Shown here: positions 55,717 through 63,715 of the stretch, in pieces
Layout of the letters: every line of letters starts with the position of its first letter
Position numbering within the stretch: the first letter of the stretch is position 1
From: Hymenobacter chitinivorans DSM 11115
GTDB taxonomy: Bacteria; Bacteroidota; Bacteroidia; Cytophagales; Hymenobacteraceae
Direction: 5' to 3'
DNA length: 64,000 nt
Assembly: GCF_002797555.1 (NCBI RefSeq)
Contig: NZ_PGFA01000003.1
Location: 310,001 to 374,000, forward strand
The notes under the pieces: model-generated
The model's database searches: none
Told to the model about the DNA's origin: nothing
The model's input: only the letters and a program-made list of their open reading frames with translations
Program-made: the position numbers and the translations under genes

Positions 55717-56748
55717 TTACTTGCCCGTTTGGGTCACATCGTGGTAGCGGAACTGCTTGTCGATGGAAGTGAAGGGCTTGCCGTCGACTTCGGCGTAGGG
55801 GTAGATGAAGTAGTTGAGGGCCAGACCCTGCTGACGCGGGGCCAGGGTCAGGTCCCGGCCCCGGGTAAACTCGACGCGGTTTTCGTCGTGGGCCCCGAAG
55901 AAGTAGTTGCGGCGCGACGGGTCCTTGGCCGCCTCGGAAGCGTCGACGGGCACCCAGCCGGTGGCTTTGGTATAGAACTCGGCCCAGCAGTGGTAGCCTT
56001 TCACCTCGCCCTCACCCCGCTCGGTGGGCAGCGGGAAGCCGATGCTGAAGCGAGCCGGAATGCCCACGGCCCGGCAGTAGCCGATGAACACGGCGTGGAA
56101 GTCGGTGCAGTTGCCGCGGCGGGCGTCGCAGGCGTAGTAGATGTCGCCGCGGCCCCAGCCCTGGCCGGTTTTGTCGTACTTGACGGTGCTGACCACGTGG
56201 TTATAGATGGCCTGCGCTTTTTCGAGGTCGGTTTTAGCCTTGGCCTTGGCCACCACTTCCTGGGCCCAGAGCCGGATTTTGTCGTCGAGGGGCACGAGTT
56301 GGTCGGCCTGCAGCCAGCGCTGCATGTCGGGGTCGGCAGCTTCTTTCTCCTTTTTGCCGCCGGCCTCGGGCACCAGCACCGGGTTTTTGTGCTCGCGCCG
56401 GGTGGCCTCAAACTTCATGCTGACCGAAAAGCTGGTGGGCTCGGGGCTGAGCACGCGCAGGTGGAGCACCTTGTTGCCGTGGGCCGCGTCGAGCAGCTCG
56501 TAGGGGTAGGGAGCGGTGATGACCAGATTCTTGATGTCCTGGGACTTATCGGAGTGCGGTACCGGAATCCAGAGGTCGGTTTCCTTGGCCTGAGCCGGCA
56601 AATCCTTAACCGTAGCAGTGTATTCGAAGGCAAACGTGCGGGCCCGCACCGGCACCGTACTCACCGGCGACTTGCCGTTCCAGGACAGCAGGGTGCCGGC
56701 CAGCAGCAGCAATGAAAAGGCTTTGGGCAGCGAAGAGGAGAAGGACAC
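55717..56748 (-). CDS. Transglutaminase-domain protein, secreted
   Basis: A 343-residue exported protein from GTG at 56748. LPKAFSLLLLAGTLLSWNGK is a signal peptide. Residues 35-160 form a beta domain. The transglutaminase core follows: Cys in RRGNCTDFHAVFIGYCRAVG near 222, His in KGYHCWAEFYTKATGWVPVD near 258 and Asp in VPVDASE. All three catalytic residues are present. The DPDMQRWLQADQLVPLDDKI segment precedes the core as in many Bacteroidota proteins of this type. The enzyme may act as a protease or cross-linker in the envelope. Substrate unknown. Confidence 0.88.
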   Translation of the reverse strand: MSFSSSLPKAFSLLLLAGTLLSWNGKSPVSTVPVRARTFAFEYTATVKDLPAQAKETDLWIPVPHSDKSQDIKNLVITAPYPYELLDAAHGNKVLHLRVLSPEPTSFSVSMKFEATRREHKNPVLVPEAGGKKEKEAADPDMQRWLQADQLVPLDDKIRLWAQEVVAKAKAKTDLEKAQAIYNHVVSTVKYDKTGQGWGRGDIYYACDARRGNCTDFHAVFIGYCRAVGIPARFSIGFPLPTERGEGEVKGYHCWAEFYTKATGWVPVDASEAAKDPSRRNYFFGAHDENRVEFTRGRDLTLAPRQQGLALNYFIYPYAEVDGKPFTSIDKQFRYHDVTQTGK

Positions 56749-57004
56749 TAGAAAAGTACTAAAAGTGGAATAGCCGTAGAATGCCAGTTACTGACAGCCG
56801 CAAAGGTACGCAGCCAACGGTAGCTGCTAAGACACCTGGACCAGGAAGAGAATTCATTTCCAGGGATATTGTTTCCCACTTCGGCCCGCTGGCCGGCTCG
56901 GGCCGTACGTAAACCCCAGAGCCCGGCCGCCGGCTTTTGGCCCGTAGTGCTTACCTTCACCAACCGGAACCCACCCGTTTTCCCACCCGAAAAATTCCCT
57001 TTGT

Positions 57005-58213
57005 ATGGCCTACTACCATCGTATCGGTCAGATTCCGCACAAGCGCCACACCCAGTTTCGCCAGCCCGACGGCTCGCTCTACTCCGAGCAGCTGGTGGGC
57101 ACCCTGGGCTTTCACGGCGTCTCGTCGCTGCTCTACCACATTCACCCGCCCACCCAAATTAAGAAGGTCGGCGAGCCGGTGCCCTACGCGCCCAAGCTGC
57201 TCAAAGACCGGCCCCTGGAGCCCAGCCACCTGCGCACCCTGAGCCAGACCACCACCGGCGGCGACTACCTGCAGGCCCGCCAAACGCTGATCGGCAACGC
57301 CGACGTGACCATGAGCATCTGCAACCCCACGGAGCGGCGCATGGACTACTACTACAAGAATGCCCTGGCCGACGAGGTGATTTTCGTGCACGAGGGCAGC
57401 GGGGAGCTGTGGAGCCAGCTGGGCATCGTGCGCTTCGAGCCCGGCGACTACGTCGTAATTCCGCGCACCATCATTCACCAGCTCCACTTCGATGAGGGAC
57501 CGGTGCGGCTGCTCATCATCGAGTCGTTCAGCCCCGTCGAAACCTGCCGGCGCTACCGCAACCACTTTGGGCAGCTGCTGGAACACTCGCCCTACTGCGA
57601 GCGGGACATCCGCCCGCCCCACCAGCTCATTACCGGCGATGTGCGCGAGTCGGGCGACTACCTGGTCAAGATCAAGAAGGAAGGCTATTTGCACCAGCTC
57701 ACCTACGGCCACTCGCCCTTCGACGTGGTGGGCTGGGACGGATATTTCTACCCCTACGCCTTCAGTATTCATGATTTTGAGCCGATAACGGGCCGCATTC
57801 ACCAGCCCCCACCCGTGCACCAGACCTTTGAGGCGCACAACTTCGTCATCTGCTCCTTCGTGCCCCGCCTGTTCGACTACCACCCCGACAGCATCCCGGC
57901 GCCCTACAACCACAGCAACGTGGACTCCGACGAGGTGCTGTACTACGTGGCCGGCAATTTTATGTCGCGCAAGGGTATTGATCTGGCCTCGTTTACGGTG
58001 CATCCCAGCGGCATTCCGCACGGGCCGCACCCGGGCACGGTGGAAGCCAGCATCGGCAAAAAAGAAACCCGCGAGCTGGCCGTCATGGTCGACACGTTCC
58101 GGCCCTTGTACCTGACCGAAGCGGCCCTGCCTTACCTGGATGAGAAGTACCCGATGAGCTGGAACCCCGACTTCAAGCACGAGCCGCCCCGCTCGGCCGA
58201 CATGATGGACTAG
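57005..58213 (+). CDS. hmgA: Homogentisate 1,2-dioxygenase
   Basis: A 402-residue cupin-fold iron enzyme that opens the ring of homogentisate, the central step in tyrosine and phenylalanine breakdown. MAYYHRIGQIPHKRHTQFRQ is the family start. ADEVIFVHEGSGELWSQLGI, GDYVVIPRTIIHQL, ESFSPVETCRRYRNHFGQLL and DVVGWDGYFYPYAFSIHDFE, then VHQTFEAHNFVICSFVPRLF and NVDSDEVLYYVAGNFMSRKG are all conserved. Length fits the bacterial short form. No fumarylacetoacetase or 4-HPPD gene lies next to it here, so the pathway is dispersed or off-window. Confidence 0.93.
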   Translation: MAYYHRIGQIPHKRHTQFRQPDGSLYSEQLVGTLGFHGVSSLLYHIHPPTQIKKVGEPVPYAPKLLKDRPLEPSHLRTLSQTTTGGDYLQARQTLIGNADVTMSICNPTERRMDYYYKNALADEVIFVHEGSGELWSQLGIVRFEPGDYVVIPRTIIHQLHFDEGPVRLLIIESFSPVETCRRYRNHFGQLLEHSPYCERDIRPPHQLITGDVRESGDYLVKIKKEGYLHQLTYGHSPFDVVGWDGYFYPYAFSIHDFEPITGRIHQPPPVHQTFEAHNFVICSFVPRLFDYHPDSIPAPYNHSNVDSDEVLYYVAGNFMSRKGIDLASFTVHPSGIPHGPHPGTVEASIGKKETRELAVMVDTFRPLYLTEAALPYLDEKYPMSWNPDFKHEPPRSADMMD

Positions 58214-58252
58214 CTGCGGCAGCCGCCGAAAAGTACTATCTTCCGCTACTGC

Positions 58253-58283
58253 CGCCCCCGGCACTAAAGCAGGGCCGGGGGCG
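58253..58283 (+). terminator. GC-rich hairpin after hmgA
   Basis: CGCCCCCGGC pairs with GCCGGGGGCG over an 11-base loop, followed shortly by TTAGGCGTTTTC. Weak T-run. Confidence 0.5.
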
Positions 58284-58333
58284 TTAGGCGTTTTCTACTC
58301 TCCCTCCAACCTTCACTGCAACAATCGACTAGC

Positions 58334-58861
58334 ATGAAAAAAGTCCTTCTGATGGCCCCGCTGTTTCTGCTGCTGGGCTTTATGAGCTGCAAGAAAATCC
58401 AGCAGCTGCTGACCTTCGAAATCTCGACTTCCCAGAACATCAAGGTCCCGGCCAGCTCGGCCTTTATTCCCACGCCCGTGGTGCTGCCCGTGCCCGTGGC
58501 AGTGAATGCCAGCGAGACCTTCAAGAACAACAACACCAGCGCCGACCTGGTCAAGGACGTGTCGTTGAGCAAACTCTCGCTCACCATCACCGACCCCCAG
58601 GCCGAGAATTTTGACTTCCTGAGCAAAATCAAAATCTCCATCGGCACCGACCAGAACGACATCGTGCCCCTGGCCTACCTCGACGCTGTGCCCAAGGGCG
58701 TGTCCAGCATCGAGCTGACTTCCAGCGGCACCAAGCTCGATAAGTACATCAAGGCGCCCAGCTACACGCTCTACACCGAGGCCACGGTAAACCGCTCCAT
58801 TGCCCGCGAAATCACCGTGCGCGCCGATTCCAAGTTTAAAGTAACCGCCGACCCGCTGTAA
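58334..58861 (+). CDS. Hypothetical lipoprotein
   Basis: A 175-residue protein, MKKVLLMAPLFLLLGFMSCK with a lipobox (MSC). The mature part has beta-strand-like alternation (SLSKLSLTITDPQAENFDFL, SKIKISIGTDQNDIVPLAYL, YTLYTEATVNRSIAREITVR) and no cysteines, like a small beta-sandwich. No family recognised with confidence. Single gene between two terminators, so it has its own transcript. Composition is normal. Confidence 0.68.
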   Translation: MKKVLLMAPLFLLLGFMSCKKIQQLLTFEISTSQNIKVPASSAFIPTPVVLPVPVAVNASETFKNNNTSADLVKDVSLSKLSLTITDPQAENFDFLSKIKISIGTDQNDIVPLAYLDAVPKGVSSIELTSSGTKLDKYIKAPSYTLYTEATVNRSIAREITVRADSKFKVTADPL

Positions 58862-58881
58862 ATCCCCGGATTGGACGAGTA

Positions 58882-58922
58882 GCAACAAGGGCCGCTGGTT
58901 TCAGCGGCCCTTGTTGCGTTTT
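58882..58922 (+). terminator. Strong terminator after the lipoprotein gene
   Basis: GCAACAAGGGCCGCTG pairs perfectly with CAGCGGCCCTTGTTGC with a 4-base loop, then GTTTTTAG. It is also close to the end of the convergent BNR gene. Confidence 0.88.
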
Positions 58923-58969
58923 TAGGAAATTGAGTCGGAGTGTCAGCAGCTAAAGCTTGCGCTGCGAGC

Positions 58970-60538
58970 TTAGTGCAGCACCGTCACGCGGCGGTGCAGG
59001 CTTTGGGTGCCAATCTTGACGTCGAGCAGATAGATGCCCGCCGGCAGATCCTGCACGGGCACGGTGAACTGCTGGTGGCCGGCCGGTAGCGTCTGGTGCA
59101 AGGCCGTGCGCAGCAGCTGGCCGGTGGTGGTGCGCAGCTCCACGTGGGTCAGGGCCGCGGCGGGCAGGTCCAGGGCCAGGTGCAGGGTGTGGCTGGCCGG
59201 GTTGGGGTAGGTTTGGAGCATGAGCTCGGGCAGGGCGCCCCGGCCTTTGGCGGCCAGCACCGTCACGTCAATCAGGGCCGTCCAGACGCTGAGCTGGGTA
59301 TTATCGAGGCGGGTCCAGACGGGGCGCACCACGTTGTCGTGGGCCGTAATGTTGGTGTAGTCGCCGAAGAAGGTGCCTTCGTTGGGCAGAAACGGACTTT
59401 GGCTGAGGCGGAAGTTCTGGAAAGTCAGGCCCCCGTCGGTGCTGCGGGCCCCGTACACGTCGGTGCGGGTGTCAGGGTAGCTGCGCCGGTCGTAGAAGAC
59501 AAACCAGAGGTAGCCGGTTTTCTGGTCTACCGTCATCCAGGTGAAAAACTGGTGCCGGCCCGGCGGGTCGTTGTTCACGCGCACCGGGGCGCCCCAGGTT
59601 TGGCCGCCGTCGGTGCTGCGGGCCAGCCACACGTCGGTGTCGGAGGGGCCGTTGCGCTGGTCGCTCCAGTTCACGTACAGGTTGCCGCGGTAGGGGCCGG
59701 GGCTCAGGTCGCAGGCCGTGACGGGCAGGCCGTTGGCGCGGGAAATGCCCGGAATGGCGTAATCCCAGCCGCCGGGCTGGCTCACGATGGTGCGCTCCTT
59801 GGGCAGCCAGGTCAGGCCCCGGTCGAGGCTGCGGTTGAAGACGATGCCCCGGGGCCCGGCCCAGGCCGAGTACACTTCCCCGTTGGGGCCCACGGCCGGC
59901 ACGGCGCCTTCCACGGTGGCGTCCTCATCCACCGCGTCGCCGCCGTAGAAGCTGATGCGCTGGGGCGTACTCCAGGTCTGGGCCTGGTCCAGGGATTTGG
60001 AGAACAGAATCCGGGTACTGTCGCGGGTGCTAAGGCTGCCGTAGTTGTCGAATTCGGTCCAAGTGGCGTACAGGGCGTTGGTTTTGGGGTCTACCACCAC
60101 CCATTCCTTGTCCTGCTGCTTGGGCGGGTTCAGGGCAAAGTAGCTCCGGTAGCTCAGGGGCTGACTGGCCGCTGCGGTGCGCTGCACCAGCAGCCGGTCG
60201 ATAAACGGAAACGAGTAGGAAGTGGCCCCGGGGTTGGAGAGGTGGAAATAGTAGAACGCGCCCGTGGTATCGGCCACCACGCACGGGTCGCCCCACACCG
60301 AGTAGGGCGAGGTCAGGGTGCGCCAGCTCCAGGTGCGGCCCCCGTCCTGGGAGGTGTACTGGTTGTTGAGGTTGGCCCCGGCAATCAGCTGCTGGGTATT
60401 TTTGGGGTTGATAGCAATGCTCGTCTCGTTGGGCGAGTTCTGCACGCTAATCAGCACGTTGGGATGCTGGGACTGGGCGTGCAGGACCGAGGTAGAAAGG
60501 CCGACCCCGGCCCAGGTAAAGAATACAGCTGCACGCAT
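58970..60538 (-). CDS. Secreted BNR/sialidase-like propeller protein with T9SS sorting domain
   Basis: A 522-residue exported protein. The signal peptide is about residues 1-22 (ending VLHAQ). Asp-box repeats (SxDxGxxW type) recur: TSQDGGRTWSW, SLDRGLTWLP, STDGGQTWG and STDGGLTFQ, consistent with a beta-propeller. Residues 440-522 (MLQTYPNPASHTLHLALDLP, LRTTTGQLLRTAL, LPAGIYLLDVKIG) are a type A T9SS sorting domain. It is thus a cell-surface protein. I cannot see the sialidase catalytic Arg triad with confidence, so the propeller may simply bind. It starts 10 bases after the upstream gene stop, in an operon with HMG-CoA reductase. Confidence 0.82.
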   Translation of the reverse strand: MRAAVFFTWAGVGLSTSVLHAQSQHPNVLISVQNSPNETSIAINPKNTQQLIAGANLNNQYTSQDGGRTWSWRTLTSPYSVWGDPCVVADTTGAFYYFHLSNPGATSYSFPFIDRLLVQRTAAASQPLSYRSYFALNPPKQQDKEWVVVDPKTNALYATWTEFDNYGSLSTRDSTRILFSKSLDQAQTWSTPQRISFYGGDAVDEDATVEGAVPAVGPNGEVYSAWAGPRGIVFNRSLDRGLTWLPKERTIVSQPGGWDYAIPGISRANGLPVTACDLSPGPYRGNLYVNWSDQRNGPSDTDVWLARSTDGGQTWGAPVRVNNDPPGRHQFFTWMTVDQKTGYLWFVFYDRRSYPDTRTDVYGARSTDGGLTFQNFRLSQSPFLPNEGTFFGDYTNITAHDNVVRPVWTRLDNTQLSVWTALIDVTVLAAKGRGALPELMLQTYPNPASHTLHLALDLPAAALTHVELRTTTGQLLRTALHQTLPAGHQQFTVPVQDLPAGIYLLDVKIGTQSLHRRVTVLH

Positions 60539-60548
60539 CGGCAGAGGG

Positions 60549-61262
60549 TTATTTCAAAGAGTTATAATAGTCGGCCAGCCGGACGACGTCCTGCACCTGC
60601 TCGTACTGCAGATTGTTGCTCGTTGCATAGGTCTCTACTTCTTTGGCCCGGCTACCAAACAGCTTCAGCACATTCCGTTTGGCTAAAGACAACGGCTGCA
60701 AGGGCGCCGCTGGTCCCGCGCCGGCCAGCACCTCCTGGATTACCACGCGGCGGGCCTTTCTGATTTCGACCTGCAGAACGGGGTGGATATCCGCCGGCTG
60801 ATCCACGAATACGTGGTGGAAGGCAATGGTTATCGGTCCGGCGGCTTCGGCCGTCAGCACTTCCACAAACTCCCGGTCGGAGCCGGTGCCGCGACACAAG
60901 CGGGTGAAAAACCGGCGGCTCTGCTGGCCCTGCCCTAAAGTAAAGCCCCGGAGGCTGCCGGGCGGAAACACCCGAAAGCCCCCGGCCGAGTCTTGTACTT
61001 CGAGCAGGCCGTGGGCCACGTTGTAGCGGGCTTCCCGCACCTGCCGCTTGGTGTTACCCACCGTGAGCAGCTCGGCCGGCTGCCAGATCGGCACCAGGTA
61101 GGCCTCCGGAGAGCGGGCCGCTTCTTCCGCCAGGGCCTTCAAGCGGCCCGGGTCGTTTGCTCGCAGGTAAACGGTAGTAGCCACCTCCTCGTAGGTGCGT
61201 CCCCACTGGGCCCAGGCCGAGAAGGTGTGCAGGCATAAGCCCAGCAACAGAAGTTTTTTCAT
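60549..61262 (-). CDS. Hypothetical secreted protein
   Basis: A 237-residue protein. MKKLLLLGLCLHTFSAWAQW is a signal peptide with AWA cleavage. The mature part has a helical start, a beta-rich centre (RQVREARYNVAHGLLEVQDS, GFRVFPPGSLRGFTLGQG) and a lysine-rich helical end. No family recognised. It lies 17 bases after HMG-CoA reductase and 10 bases before the BNR gene, all on the minus strand, so the three are one operon. What links them is unclear. Confidence 0.68.
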   Translation of the reverse strand: MKKLLLLGLCLHTFSAWAQWGRTYEEVATTVYLRANDPGRLKALAEEAARSPEAYLVPIWQPAELLTVGNTKRQVREARYNVAHGLLEVQDSAGGFRVFPPGSLRGFTLGQGQQSRRFFTRLCRGTGSDREFVEVLTAEAAGPITIAFHHVFVDQPADIHPVLQVEIRKARRVVIQEVLAGAGPAAPLQPLSLAKRNVLKLFGSRAKEVETYATSNNLQYEQVQDVVRLADYYNSLK

Positions 61263-61279
61263 AGTGATAAATGGCTGCC

Positions 61280-62836
61280 CTACCGGTTGCGGCCGTACTG
61301 CTCGTGCGAGCTGACCCAGTCGGAGGAGGAAATGGCCGAGCCCAGGCTCAGCTCCCCGGCCAGCACCACGCCGGCCACGATTTCGGCAAACTTATTCACC
61401 GTGCCCCGGCCCACGCAGCCCAGCATGCGCAGGCACTCGTTCTGGGTGGCCAGGCCGGTGCCGCCGCCGTGGGTAGCCACAATCAGGGACGGAATGGTGA
61501 TGCTCAGGTACAGGTCGCCGTCCTTGGTGACTTCCGAGTAGAGGATGCCCGCCGACGATTCCGACACGTTGGCCACGTCCTGGCCGGTGGCAATGAAGAG
61601 GGCCGTAATGCCGTTGGCCGAGTGGGCGCCGTTGTTGTTGGCCCCCGAGAGAAAGGCTCCCACGTTGCTCACCTGCCCGTGGTAGGCCAGCTGCTCGGGC
61701 GTCACGCGCATGCGCTGCTGGAGCACGTCGCGCTGCACCACGGCCTCGGCCACCACGCGCTTGCCGCGGGTGCGCATCACGTTGATCTGGCTGGCTTTCT
61801 TGTCGGTGGCGAAGTTCGATTCGAGGTAGAAATGGCGGATGGGGGCACCCTTGTAGTTTTCCAGAATCCAGGAGCAGGCGGCAAACGTGGCCCGGCCCAC
61901 CATGTTCTGGCCCGCCGCGTCGCCGGTGCTGTAGTTGAAGCGCAGGTAGGCAAACTTGTTGCTCAAATAGGTGTCGATGTACTGGAGCTTGGCCACGCGG
62001 GAGGTGCTTTCGGCCTCGGGCCGGATCCGCTCGATTTCCTGCTCCACCCACTTGCCGAAGTCCCGGGCCCCGCGGGCGTCGTCGAACACGAACACCGGGG
62101 CCCGCTGCATGGCGTCGCCGATGACGGTGCACTTGACGCCCCCGCAGAGGTTGAGCACCTGAATGCCGCGGTTGTAGCTGGCTACCAACGTGCCTTCGGT
62201 GGTGGCCATCGGAATCAGGAACTCGCCCTGGGCGTGCTCCCCGTTGACGGTCAGCGGCCCGGCCAGGCCCACCGGAATCTGGGCCACGCCGGTGAAATGC
62301 TCGCAGTTGCCCTGCAGGTCATGGGCATCGAAGGAATAGTGCTTCAGGTGCTTGAACTCCTGGCCCGAAAACTCCTCGGCGAAGCGCTGCCGGGCCTGAA
62401 TGGCGGCCTCGGAGTAGTCGTCCTGGTCCTGGCGCGGAATGCGGGTGCGGCCCGTGGGCAGGTTCACAATGGCATCTTCCACCTCCACGTTCAGGTCGCC
62501 AAACGGGTCGGCCGAGAACTGCACGGCCACGGTGTGAATGCCTTCCTTGAGCTGCTCGGTGACCAGGTGAAAGGTAGCGGCCTGGCCCACGGGCAGCTCG
62601 TAGCCCGCACTGTCGGCGTTGAAGACGGTGGCCGGCCGCACGTCGCCGTTGCCGAAATCCAGGGCAATCTGCTCCACGCCTAGGCGCTGCCCATCAATCA
62701 GCACCGAGTCGATGCGGGTGATGCGCACCGTGTCGAGGCGGTTCTTGATGCTGAAGGCCACGCCCTCGGGCGTGTTGTGCAGGCTGCCGCGGGTGTAGAG
62801 CAGCTTCAGGAGCATGGGGCTGGGCGTAAAGATCAT
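61280..62836 (-). CDS. Hydroxymethylglutaryl-CoA reductase with an extra N-terminal domain
   Basis: A 518-residue enzyme that reduces HMG-CoA to mevalonate, the committed step of the mevalonate route. The catalytic half (about 160-518) has the class I set: Glu214 in MATTEGTLVASYNRG, Lys346/347 in FATDKKASQIN, Asp420 in ATGQDVANV and the late His511 in WVSSHEQYGRNR. HGGGTGLATQNECL is the cofactor region. The first 125 residues (GSLHNTPEGVAFSIKNRLDT, LKEGIHTVAVQFSADPFGDL) form a beta-rich domain not usual in HMGR; it resembles the beta-subunit fold of C-glycoside deglycosidases. First gene of a three-gene operon. An alternative ATG lies 7 codons in. Confidence 0.87.
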   Translation of the reverse strand: MIFTPSPMLLKLLYTRGSLHNTPEGVAFSIKNRLDTVRITRIDSVLIDGQRLGVEQIALDFGNGDVRPATVFNADSAGYELPVGQAATFHLVTEQLKEGIHTVAVQFSADPFGDLNVEVEDAIVNLPTGRTRIPRQDQDDYSEAAIQARQRFAEEFSGQEFKHLKHYSFDAHDLQGNCEHFTGVAQIPVGLAGPLTVNGEHAQGEFLIPMATTEGTLVASYNRGIQVLNLCGGVKCTVIGDAMQRAPVFVFDDARGARDFGKWVEQEIERIRPEAESTSRVAKLQYIDTYLSNKFAYLRFNYSTGDAAGQNMVGRATFAACSWILENYKGAPIRHFYLESNFATDKKASQINVMRTRGKRVVAEAVVQRDVLQQRMRVTPEQLAYHGQVSNVGAFLSGANNNGAHSANGITALFIATGQDVANVSESSAGILYSEVTKDGDLYLSITIPSLIVATHGGGTGLATQNECLRMLGCVGRGTVNKFAEIVAGVVLAGELSLGSAISSSDWVSSHEQYGRNR

Positions 62837-62928
62837 AGGGCGCTGGCGGATGGGGTTCGGTGGGGAATATGGCGGGAGTAAAGTGCGAATTTTTCCCCGA
62901 ACCGGCGGCCTGCCCTGCTAAATAGCGG

Positions 62929-63714
62929 CTACCGGCCCGCGGCCCGGCGCCGGCCCTTGGGCGTATGGGCCGCGTCGGCGGGCTCCCGGCTGAAGGTAAT
63001 GGGCAGGGTGTAGCGCATATCCACGGCCTTCTCATTCTGACGGGCCGGCTCCCAGGCCGGCATCTGCCGCACCACGCGCAGGGCTTCGGCATCAAGCAGC
63101 GGGCCAATACCTTTCAAGACCTTGGCATCAGCAATAGCCCCGGTTTTGGTGACCAGGAAGCTCACGAACACCTTGCCCGAAGCCGTGGTGCTGTCGGGGT
63201 AATGCAGGTTTTGCCGCATGTAAGCTTGCAGACCCTTCATGCCGCCCTTGAATGTGGGCATCACCTCCACATATTCGCCCAAGAGCATCCGCTCGGGGGC
63301 CTCGGCCGTTGTCGGAGCCAGAGGGCTCAGCTCCTCGGGCGTCTTGAGCTGCAGCTGGGTGGTGGGCTCAAACCGGGTGTTCAGCTCGGCTTTGCGCACC
63401 TGGGCCCAGGCCTCGCCGCTGGTCAGCCCTAGGCCGCACACCAGCACCAGCGCCACCAGAAACCGCCGCAGCTTGGGGCGCAGCTGTACCAGAGGCTGCA
63501 CCGGGGCCAGCTGCTCCCGGCGAAACCGGCCGCACAGGCGGCCGTCGGGCGAGGCGGCGCGGGCGGCATCCAGGTCGGCCTGGGTGGCGTGGGTGAAGTC
63601 GACCACCGTGCGCTGGCAGCTCTGGCAGTGGCGGCCCTGGGCGGTGGGCGTCATCTGCTGCCAGTCTTCATGGCAGGTGCTCAGGCGGACGTTGAGGATG
63701 GGCAGGCTGAGCAT
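62929..63714 (-). CDS. TonB-family protein with cysteine-bearing N-terminal module
   Basis: A 261-residue inner-membrane protein. Residues 1-68 are cytosolic and hold four cysteines (Cys14, Cys30, Cys33, Cys61) in CHEDWQQM, GRHCQSCQRTVVDFTHAT and LCGRFRREQL, a common Bacteroidota module of unknown role. A transmembrane helix is at about 84-101. Residues 160-245 are the TonB C-terminal domain (YMRQNLHYPDSTTASGKVFV, LVTKTGAIADAKVLKGIGP). The end is a basic tail (HTPKGRRRAAGR). It may transmit energy to an outer-membrane receptor. The start lies one base past the stop of another TonB gene, so they are coupled. Confidence 0.85.
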   Translation of the reverse strand: MLSLPILNVRLSTCHEDWQQMTPTAQGRHCQSCQRTVVDFTHATQADLDAARAASPDGRLCGRFRREQLAPVQPLVQLRPKLRRFLVALVLVCGLGLTSGEAWAQVRKAELNTRFEPTTQLQLKTPEELSPLAPTTAEAPERMLLGEYVEVMPTFKGGMKGLQAYMRQNLHYPDSTTASGKVFVSFLVTKTGAIADAKVLKGIGPLLDAEALRVVRQMPAWEPARQNEKAVDMRYTLPITFSREPADAAHTPKGRRRAAGR

Positions 63715-63715
63715 C

